From positions 1 to 5,270 of the forward strand of contig DPSI01000104.1 in assembly GCA_003527165.1 (NCBI GenBank): DNA of 5,270 bases, written 5' to 3'. The notes beneath the pieces were generated by a model. The model did not search any database and was not told where the DNA came from. It saw only the letters and a list, made by a program, of their open reading frames with translations. The position numbers were made by a program, and so were the translations under genes. Shown piece after piece: positions 1-4,126 of this stretch. Position 1 is the first letter of the stretch. Each line of letters begins with the position of its first letter. Origin of the DNA: Pseudomonas sp. (lineage in GTDB: Bacteria > Pseudomonadota > Gammaproteobacteria > Pseudomonadales > Pseudomonadaceae).

Positions 1-1209
1 CTTGGCCTTGTCGGCGCCAAAGAACACGATGTCTCCATCGACCGCGCCGACGCGGTCGAGAATCACGTTGAGCTTGTCTTCTGGAATATTCTTGACGATC
101 GGAGACTGCAGCCCCTCGACGCCTTTGGCGCGCTCGTTGACCTTGATATAGGCCAGGCCTTTGGCGCCGTAGATACCGACGAACTTGGTGTAATCGTCGA
201 TCTGCTTGCGCGGCATGCTGGCACCGCCCGGTACGCGTAGCGCGGCGACGCGGCACTTCGGATCGTTCGCCGGACCGCTGAACACTTTGAACTCGACCTG
301 CTGCAGCTGATCGGCCACGTCGATCAGTTCCAGCGGAATGCGCAGGTCCGGCTTGTCGGAGCCGTAACGGCGCATGGCCTCTTCGAACGGCATGTGCGGG
401 AATTCGCCGAACTCGACGCCCAGCACTTCTTTGAACAGCTTGCGCACCATGCCTTCGGTGATGCCGATGATGTCGGACTCGTCGAGGAAGCTGGTCTCGA
501 TGTCGATCTGGGTGAATTCCGGCTGGCGATCGGCACGCAGGTCTTCGTCGCGGAAGCATTTGGCAATCTGGTAGTAACGGTCGAAGCCGGCGACCATCAG
601 CAGCTGCTTGAATAGCTGTGGCGACTGCGGCAGCGCGAAGAAGCTGCCGGGATGGGTGCGACTGGGCACCAGGTAATCGCGCGCGCCTTCCGGAGTGGCA
701 CGGGTGAGGATCGGCGTCTCGACGTCGAGGAAGCCGTTCTCATCAAGGTAACGCCGGATACTAGTGGTGATGCTCGAGCGCAGCTTGAGCTTCTCGGCCA
801 TTTCCGGCCGGCGCAGGTCGATGAAACGGTAACGCAGTCGGGTTTCTTCACCGACATCGCTGTATTCGTTGAGCGGGAACGGTGGCGTTTCCGCTTCGTT
901 CAGCACTTCGAGTTCGTAGCCCAGCACCTCGATCGCTCCCGAAGCCATGTTCGGGTTGACCGCACCAGCCGGACGCAGGCGCACCTTGCCGGCCACCTTG
1001 ATGACGTATTCGCTGCGCACCTTGTCTGCGGCTGCGAAGGTCTCGGCACGGTCCGGATCGAACACGACCTGAGCCAAGCCCTCACGGTCACGCACGTCGA
1101 GGAAGATGACCCCGCCGTGGTCACGGCGACGGTGGACCCAGCCGCAAAGGGTTATTTCCTGGCCATCCAGGCTTTCGTTCAACTGGCCGCAATAGTGGCT
1201 GCGCATCAT
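1..1209 (-). CDS. aspS: Aspartyl-tRNA synthetase (3' end outside window), likely non-discriminating
   Basis: Class II aminoacyl-tRNA synthetase that attaches aspartate to tRNA in the cytoplasm. Reading in from the start gives 403 uninterrupted codons to the window edge; the bacterial enzyme is about 590 aa, so roughly the last third, including class II motif 3, is missing here. The N-terminal OB-fold anticodon-binding domain covers about residues 1-105 ([11 protein letters not shown] at 23-33). The catalytic domain begins around 120, with the LDVETPIL segment at 161-168, an [10 protein letters not shown] stretch at 193-202 and motif 2 as [16 protein letters not shown] at 219-234. The bacterial GAD insertion starts near 290. 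The start is the first of two tandem ATG codons (1209-1207 and 1206-1204), as in Pseudomonas homologues; the upstream Shine-Dalgarno (GAGAAG, 1226-1221) is weak. His31 and Gly82 are the residues I recall being implicated in tRNA-Asn recognition by the P. aeruginosa enzyme, so it probably also makes Asp-tRNA-Asn for GatCAB. The gene diverges from dps. Confidence 0.97.
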   Translation of the reverse strand, partial: MMRSHYCGQLNESLDGQEITLCGWVHRRRDHGGVIFLDVRDREGLAQVVFDPDRAETFAAADKVRSEYVIKVAGKVRLRPAGAVNPNMASGAIEVLGYELEVLNEAETPPFPLNEYSDVGEETRLRYRFIDLRRPEMAEKLKLRSSITTSIRRYLDENGFLDVETPILTRATPEGARDYLVPSRTHPGSFFALPQSPQLFKQLLMVAGFDRYYQIAKCFRDEDLRADRQPEFTQIDIETSFLDESDIIGITEGMVRKLFKEVLGVEFGEFPHMPFEEAMRRYGSDKPDLRIPLELIDVADQLQQVEFKVFSGPANDPKCRVAALRVPGGASMPRKQIDDYTKFVGIYGAKGLAYIKVNERAKGVEGLQSPIVKNIPEDKLNVILDRVGAVDGDIVFFGADKAK

Positions 1210-1267
1210 GGTGAGGTTCGCTTCTCGTATCTTGGAAATTCATTAGGTCGCTTGATTTGCGACTGGG

Positions 1268-1296
1268 CAGACGGCTGCTTCGTGGCGCCCCGTCTG
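1268..1296 (-). promoter_or_regulatory. Hairpin in the predicted aspS leader
   Basis: Perfect 7-bp inverted repeat CAGACGG (1268-1274) and CCGTCTG (1290-1296) with a 15-nt loop that contains the palindrome GGCGCC. It lies within the predicted aspS 5' leader, about 60 nt before the start codon. No T-run follows on either strand, so it is not a standard intrinsic terminator. Its function is unknown and it may be incidental in GC-rich DNA. Confidence 0.3.
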
Positions 1297-1389
1297 AGAT
1301 ATCACTCATCGGCATTGAAAAGGGAGCGGCCGACACCGGAGTGCGGCGCTACCCCGTACGGCAAACGAGCCGCCCGACACAAGCGCGGG

Positions 1390-1395
1390 ATTATA
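1390..1395 (-). promoter_or_regulatory. Candidate -10 element of the aspS promoter
   Basis: A perfect TATAAT reads on the minus strand, about 180 nt upstream of the aspS start. The hexamer at 17-nt spacing (CTGCGT, 1418-1413) is a poor -35, and TTGAAG (1413-1408) is too close at 12 nt. Transcription would start near 1383 and leave a leader of about 170 nt. The call rests on the -10 match and its position in a non-coding, divergent region. Confidence 0.45.
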
Positions 1396-1545
1396 TCTGC
1401 ATAATTGCTTCAACGCAGCCGGCGCCGATAGCCAGGCGCAATCGAAGTAATAGTCGAGCCGGTTGAACCCAAGTCCGCTTGATAGCTTCAAATCAACAGC
1501 TTGCTACCGGCGACATAGCGCCACTCACTACAGGCACTCATTTTC

Positions 1546-1554
1546 TGGCATAAC
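1546..1554 (+). promoter_or_regulatory. Candidate extended -10 promoter for dps
   Basis: TG-G-CATAAC reads as an extended -10 (TGn plus a hexamer matching TATAAT at 4 of 6 positions), with no recognisable -35 at the usual distance. A transcript starting near 1561 would have a leader of about 25 nt. Promoters of this type, lacking a -35, could suit stationary-phase sigma S control, which is common for dps genes, but the sequence alone does not establish that. Confidence 0.3.
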
Positions 1555-1559
1555 TGTCA

Positions 1560-1569
1560 GTGAATTCAC
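1560..1569. promoter_or_regulatory. Perfect 10-bp palindrome at the dps start region
   Basis: GTGAATTCAC is a perfect palindrome lying just downstream of the candidate -10 and 16 nt before the dps ATG, where a dimeric regulator could cover the transcription start. It matches no regulator consensus I recognise, and a 10-bp palindrome can arise by chance. Confidence 0.25.
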
Positions 1570-1574
1570 CAAAC

Positions 1575-1579
1575 GGGAG
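1575..1579 (+). promoter_or_regulatory. Ribosome binding site of dps
   Basis: GGGAG lies 6 nt before the ATG at 1586. It fixes the start there rather than at a TTG/GTG-type start near 1463, which would add 41 residues unlike any Dps family member. Confidence 0.85.
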
Positions 1580-1585
1580 AAAACC

Positions 1586-2056
1586 ATGGAAATCGACATT
1601 GGTATTGCCGAACAGGATCGCGCCGCTATCGCGGACGGTTTGTCCCGCCTGCTGGCAGACACGTACACGCTTTACCTGAAGACGCATAACTTCCATTGGA
1701 ACGTGACGGGACCGATGTTCAACACCCTGCACACCATGTTCGAGACCCAATACACCGAACTAGCCGTGGCGGTGGATGACATTGCCGAGCGCATCCGCGC
1801 CCTGGGCTTCCCGGCTCCAGGCACCTATGCAACCTATGCAAAGCTGTCCTCGATCAAAGAACAGGAAGGCATTCCTGCTGCCGAGGAAATGATCAAGCTA
1901 CTGGTTGAAGGACAGGAGGCGGTCGTCCGCACGGCGCGCGGTATCTTTCCGCTGCTGGAAAAGGTCAGCGATGAACCCACTGCCGACCTTCTGACTCAGC
2001 GCATGCAGATCCACGAGAAAACCGCCTGGATGCTGCGCAGCCTGCTGGCTGCCTGA
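1586..2056 (+). CDS. dps: Dps/ferritin-like DNA-protection and iron-storage protein
   Basis: A 156-aa four-helix-bundle protein of the Dps family. Members form a hollow dodecamer that oxidises Fe(II), usually with hydrogen peroxide, and stores the ferric core, so limiting Fenton damage to DNA. The inter-subunit ferroxidase signature is visible: His37 in FHWN, His49, Glu53, then Asp64 and Glu68 in the DDIAER segment. Glu53 sits where E. coli Dps has aspartate. The length matches the Pseudomonas homologue (PA0962 type, from memory). The N-terminus ([12 protein letters not shown]) is acidic and lacks the lysine-rich tail that E. coli Dps uses to bind DNA, and there is no basic C-terminal tail, so iron sequestration may matter more here than DNA condensation. 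That last point is inference. It is monocistronic, with its own ribosome binding site and a strong hairpin after the stop. Confidence 0.95.
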   Translation: MEIDIGIAEQDRAAIADGLSRLLADTYTLYLKTHNFHWNVTGPMFNTLHTMFETQYTELAVAVDDIAERIRALGFPAPGTYATYAKLSSIKEQEGIPAAEEMIKLLVEGQEAVVRTARGIFPLLEKVSDEPTADLLTQRMQIHEKTAWMLRSLLAA

Positions 2057-2078
2057 TACAGCGCCGAATCGTCGTTAC

Positions 2079-2108
2079 TCCGGACAGTCGCGTACGTGGC
2101 TGTCCGGA
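2079..2108 (+). terminator. Hairpin, probable dps terminator
   Basis: TCCGGACAG (2079-2087) and CTGTCCGGA (2100-2108) form a perfect 9-bp stem starting 22 nt after the dps stop. The inner 12 nt can extend it by four more pairs, two of them G-U, to a GTAC tetraloop. There is no T-run after it on either strand, so it may act as an RNA-stabilising 3' end structure or a Rho-associated terminator rather than a textbook intrinsic terminator. Confidence 0.5.
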
Positions 2109-2187
2109 CGACGCCAGGGCAAACGAGCTCCTCAGCCAACAGCCCGACAGTTCCCCACCGCCACCTCCCCTCCTGCCGCGAGTCCAT

Positions 2188-2216
2188 TTGAGCGGCGACC
2201 TCCTTTACTGTTAAAT
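2188..2216 (+). promoter_or_regulatory. Candidate sigma70 promoter of the cold-shock-domain gene
   Basis: TTGAGC (2188-2193) and TTAAAT (2211-2216) are spaced by exactly 17 nt and each matches the sigma70 consensus at 4 of 6 positions. A TG directly precedes the -10. The predicted transcription start, near 2223, falls just before the structured leader and about 110 nt before the start codon. Confidence 0.5.
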
Positions 2217-2227
2217 ACGCGCGCGCC

Positions 2228-2296
2228 GCAGGCTGGGCACCATTAAATATGAGCGATCGCTTCCTCTCGCTCAGCTTTCCTCTTTGCCCAACCTGC
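2228..2296 (+). promoter_or_regulatory. Structured 5' leader of the cold-shock-domain gene
   Basis: The arms 2228-2239 (GCAGGCTGGGCA) and 2285-2296 (TGCCCAACCTGC) pair over 12 positions with one C-A mismatch. Nested inside is a second hairpin, GAGCGA (2251-2256) with TCGCTC (2267-2272) and a 10-nt loop. The outer stem is followed by CGCTTTTCTG, a short T-rich tract, so the structure could act as an attenuator or as a temperature-responsive leader like that of E. coli cspA mRNA. No cold-box consensus was recognised. The pairing is read directly; the regulatory role is inferred from position. Confidence 0.4.
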
Positions 2297-2334
2297 CGCT
2301 TTTCTGTCGTGCTATTCAACTGTGAGTCATAAGA

Positions 2335-2973
2335 ATGTTTAAAATTATCCATGTTTTAACGGGCGTTGCTGCCCTTGCGCTGTCTTTCGTACCCAGCCTT
2401 ATGGGCGCAACGCCACTTCTATTACAACCCGAGGCATTGTGTCTGCTACTTCTGGGCCTGCTGAACGTACAGTTCGCCTCATCTGCGCAACTGAATATCG
2501 GCGAGCGTAGCCGCCCCGTTCTGCTGGGTGCATCCGTGCTGTTGATTGCTGCGGTTGTGATCCAAGCTGCAATACTACTGGTTCCAGTCGTTGCCATTGC
2601 CGGCCAACCGGCGACACTTGCCAGCCTCGTGCTGGTGTTCATCGCCGTATTGCTGCAGCTGGCTACAACCCAATCAACAGACGTACGCCCAATCAACCGC
2701 GCCCCATCCTCAGACACCCGTAAAGGCCAGCATAAACACGCCGCAGCACCTGCCGCCGGGCGGGAAGCAGGCACGGTAAAGTGGTTCAACACCTCAAAAG
2801 GTTTTGGCTTTATTTCCAGAGACAGTGGCGACGATGTCTTCGTCCATTTCCGGGCAATTCGAGGCGAAGGCCACCGGGTACTGGTGGAAGGCCAACGCGT
2901 CGAATTCACCATTATGATGCGCGATAAAGGCCTCCAGGCCGAAGACGTGGTCGCAACCCAGCCAAGCCATTGA
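2335..2973 (+). CDS. Membrane-anchored cold-shock-domain protein
   Basis: A 212-aa protein in two parts. Residues 1-112 are strongly hydrophobic, with likely membrane segments at about 5-24, 28-48, 62-89 and 94-110. Residues 113-143 form a hydrophilic linker rich in Ala, Pro, Lys and His. Residues 146-206 are a cold-shock domain: GTVKWFN at 146-152, RNP1 KGFGFI at 155-160 and RNP2 VFVHF at 168-172. The nucleic-acid-stacking aromatics are present (Trp150, Phe157, Phe159, Phe169, His171, Phe172), so single-stranded RNA or DNA binding should be intact. Classic CspA-type proteins are about 70 aa and soluble; with four membrane segments both termini would lie on the same side, presumably with the domain in the cytoplasm. 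It appears to correspond to the PA0961-type protein of P. aeruginosa, labelled only as a probable cold-shock protein. The ATG at 2335 has a modest ribosome binding site (GTGAG, 2322-2326, 8-nt spacing). Its function is unknown beyond the domain. Confidence 0.9.
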   Translation: MFKIIHVLTGVAALALSFVPSLMGATPLLLQPEALCLLLLGLLNVQFASSAQLNIGERSRPVLLGASVLLIAAVVIQAAILLVPVVAIAGQPATLASLVLVFIAVLLQLATTQSTDVRPINRAPSSDTRKGQHKHAAAPAAGREAGTVKWFNTSKGFGFISRDSGDDVFVHFRAIRGEGHRVLVEGQRVEFTIMMRDKGLQAEDVVATQPSH

Positions 2974-2982
2974 CCCTTCAGC

Positions 2983-3005
2983 GCCAGGGCCAAACCAGCC
3001 CTGGC
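2983..3005 (+). terminator. Intrinsic terminator between the cold-shock gene and slyX
   Basis: GCCAGGGC (2983-2990) and GCCCTGGC (2998-3005) form a perfect 8-bp GC-rich stem with a 7-nt loop, 9 nt after the plus-strand stop. CATTTCGCTT follows, a moderately T-rich tail on the plus strand. The stem also lies about 25 nt beyond the convergent slyX stop, but no T-run follows on the minus strand, so it best fits termination of the plus-strand gene. Confidence 0.65.
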
Positions 3006-3029
3006 CATTTCGCTTCCGCCGCAGCCTTG

Positions 3030-3236
3030 TCAATAGTGGGGCGGAGGCGCTTCATCCTCCTCGCCGCCCATCCTGCTCTGCAGGTCCTCCTGTCGCCTGG
3101 CGAGCAGTCCGAGCTGCGCCTGCAACCGCTCGACAGTTCGCTGCTGTGCGATCAGCACATCGTTCAAGGTCTGGATCGTATCGTCCTGAAAAGCCAGGCG
3201 TGCTTCGAGATCGGTGATGCGTTGTTCCAGCTCCAT
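3030..3236 (-). CDS. slyX: SlyX family protein
   Basis: A 68-aa SlyX-family protein of unknown biochemical function; the E. coli gene was named for its position beside slyD. The sequence shows an N-terminal coiled coil over about residues 1-50 (MELEQRITDLEARLAFQDD, then heptads of Leu/Ile with charged residues), an acidic stretch (GGEEDEA) and the diagnostic C-terminal PPPHY. The ATG at 3236 is chosen because family members begin with this MELE-type sequence; an in-frame TTG at 3251 would overlap the upstream gene and has no support. The GGAG at 3247-3244 overlaps the end of the HIT gene, whose stop lies only 4 nt before this ATG, so the two genes are probably cotranscribed and translationally coupled. 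Confidence 0.93.
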   Translation of the reverse strand: MELEQRITDLEARLAFQDDTIQTLNDVLIAQQRTVERLQAQLGLLARRQEDLQSRMGGEEDEAPPPHY

Positions 3237-3240
3237 TACG

Positions 3241-3663
3241 TCACTCCGCAAAACGAAAATTATCGGTCAGCACAAGCCTCAGCTTCTGTCTGATCGCATC
3301 AGCCTGCGCCTCACTATAGGGACTGGCCGGCTGGCGGCCCCAGACAGGCGCCGGCCAGGCAGGATCGCCCCGGCGTCTAGCGATCACGTGTACGTGTAGT
3401 TGACTCACCACGTTACCCAGGGTCGCGACATTCATCTTGTCCGCGCCAAAGGTGTCTTTCAGCGTTTCGGCCAACGCCGTTGCTTCTCGCCATAGCGCCT
3501 GCTGATCCGCCGGGTCCAGCTGAAACAGCTCACTGACCTCTTCGCGGCGCGGCACGAGAATGAACCAGGGGTAATTGGCGTCATTCATCAACAGCAACCG
3601 ACATAACGGAAAGTCACCCAGATTTAGCGTGTCCTGCTCCAGCTGTGAATCGAGAACGAACAT
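3241..3663 (-). CDS. HIT-family (histidine triad) protein
   Basis: A 140-aa member of the HIT superfamily, small cytoplasmic nucleotide hydrolases or transferases acting on nucleoside phosphoramidates or dinucleoside polyphosphates. Features include the N-terminal beta strands with NYPWFILVPRR (30-40), a helical region with the Trp58 segment, KMNVATLGNVVSQLHVHVI (76-94) carrying the active-site motif, and a C-terminal WPAPVWG (103-109). The triad reads Gln88-Leu-His90-Val-His92, so the first histidine of the usual HxHxH is glutamine, while the middle histidine, which forms the covalent nucleotidyl intermediate in HIT enzymes, is kept. I recall the same substitution in the Pseudomonas homologue (PA0959 type). 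The start at 3663 is set by a strong AGGAG 7 nt upstream; the ATG at 3681 would place that site inside the coding sequence. First gene of a two-gene operon with slyX. The true substrate is unknown. Confidence 0.93.
   Translation of the reverse strand: MFVLDSQLEQDTLNLGDFPLCRLLLMNDANYPWFILVPRREEVSELFQLDPADQQALWREATALAETLKDTFGADKMNVATLGNVVSQLHVHVIARRRGDPAWPAPVWGRQPASPYSEAQADAIRQKLRLVLTDNFRFAE
3244..3247 (-). promoter_or_regulatory. Ribosome binding site of slyX inside the HIT gene end
   Basis: GGAG on the minus strand lies 7 nt before the ATG at 3236 and is read within the last codons of the upstream HIT gene. It supports both the chosen slyX start and translational coupling of the pair. Confidence 0.75.
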
Positions 3664-3670
3664 AACGGCA

Positions 3671-3675
3671 CTCCT
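3671..3675 (-). promoter_or_regulatory. Ribosome binding site deciding the HIT gene start
   Basis: AGGAG (minus strand, 3675-3671) lies 7 nt before the ATG at 3663-3661. An in-frame ATG at 3681 exists just upstream but has no comparable site, so the shorter protein starting MFVLDS is preferred, as in related proteins. Confidence 0.85.
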
Positions 3676-3834
3676 GTTCATATCGAAATCAGCGCAACAG
3701 TGAAATCACGGCTGATCGTTCACGCAAGAATACTCTAACGCTTCGCGACCATCAGCAGCCTACAGCGCACCAAGCCGGGGCATGGCAGATCCGAAGCGGC
3801 CCATCTTTAGCGCAAGCCTGGTCCTACGGGAACG

Positions 3835-3871
3835 CAAAATCAGGCACAAAATCAGCTTTTGCAGTTTGTGC
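3835..3871. repeat. Direct and inverted repeat cluster, possible operator
   Basis: CAAAATCAG occurs twice with a 12-bp period (3835-3843, 3847-3855). It overlaps a 7-bp inverted repeat GCACAAA (3844-3850) and TTTGTGC (3865-3871). GCAAAA (3834-3839) can also pair with TTTTGC (3857-3862). The arrangement could be a regulator site upstream of the porin gene, but it matches no consensus I can name. Confidence 0.3.
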
Positions 3872-3881
3872 ACGGATATTG

Positions 3882-3970
3882 CTGTGTAGAGAAAAAGCAC
3901 CAAATGAGGGGGGAGAAAAACTGAAATAGCTGGGTTAAGCTTGCTGGCGCTAGTTTCCCCAGCTACACAG
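3882..3970. repeat. Two mutually exclusive inverted repeats upstream of the porin
   Basis: CTGTGTAG (3882-3889) is perfectly complementary to CTACACAG (3963-3970). TAGCTGGG (3927-3934) is perfectly complementary to CCCAGCTA (3958-3965). The right arms share 3963-3965, so the two 8-bp stems compete. A purine tract (GAGGGGGGAGAAAAA, 3906-3920) lies between the left arms. If transcribed, this could switch between two folds. Confidence 0.35.
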
Positions 3971-4111
3971 TAATTTCTCGGAAATAGAATTCCAGGGCTT
4001 GCTGCAGGTTTCGACCAGCTAGGCAAACAAGGAATGAAATTGAGCTTGTATACCGAAAATAAAGATGCCTCTTTCCGGCGCACGCAGGAAAGCAAGCACC
4101 AATTTGAAACC

Positions 4112-4118
4112 AAAGGAG
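4112..4118 (+). promoter_or_regulatory. Ribosome binding site of the OprD-family porin
   Basis: AAAGGAG lies 8 nt before the ATG at 4127. It selects this start over an in-frame ATG at 4034, which would bury the signal peptide behind 31 polar residues. Confidence 0.85.
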
Positions 4119-4126
4119 CAATCACT

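Larger units (their letters stand above)
1210..1585. other. Divergent intergenic region between aspS and dps
   Basis: This 376-nt stretch separates two divergently transcribed genes. On the minus strand it holds a TATAAT at 1395-1390 and a leader hairpin at 1268-1296. On the plus strand it holds an extended -10-like site at 1546-1554, a 10-bp palindrome at 1560-1569 and the dps ribosome binding site. Reading frames that cross it are short, lack ribosome binding sites at their starts and resemble no protein I recognise, so I see no gene here. Confidence 0.7.
3664..4126. other. Long repeat-rich intergenic region between the HIT gene and the porin
   Basis: This 463-nt gap lies between divergent genes and is visibly more AT-rich than the flanking genes, especially from 3830 on. 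It contains a 9-bp direct repeat CAAAATCAG (3835-3843 and 3847-3855), an inverted repeat GCACAAA/TTTGTGC (3844-3850 and 3865-3871), and two overlapping long-range inverted repeats at 3882-3970. The frames that cross it in either direction code for no recognisable protein. I found no confident -35/-10 pair for oprD: TTGAGC at 4040-4045 has only AAAGAT at 15-nt spacing. A long porin leader, a separate small RNA or an upstream regulator site would all fit. Confidence 0.6.

Noticed and set aside
652..1404. A 250-codon open frame on the plus strand opposite aspS
   Set aside because: It is antisense to the highly conserved aspS coding sequence, in GC-rich DNA where long shadow frames are expected, and its protein matches nothing recognised.
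1450..1518. Three ATAG tetramers upstream of dps (1450, 1482, 1515) resembling OxyR half-sites
   Set aside because: The OxyR pattern needs alternating ATAG and CTAT at 11-bp steps. The intervening positions read TCAA and CTAC and the last is in the wrong orientation, so the match is too poor.
2316..3008. A 230-codon frame on the minus strand opposite the cold-shock-domain gene
   Set aside because: The plus-strand frame contains a clear cold-shock domain, a promoter-like site and a terminator. The antisense frame has none of these.
3691..3739. Possible promoter for the HIT-slyX operon on the minus strand (TATTCT or TTGCGT-type hexamers)
   Set aside because: No pair of hexamers at normal spacing matches well enough: TATTCT lacks a -35, and TTGCGT has only TTCACT 17 nt away.
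4034..4126. In-frame upstream ATG that would add 31 residues to the porin
   Set aside because: The extension is polar and would displace the signal peptide from the N-terminus, while a strong AAAGGAG precedes the ATG at 4127.
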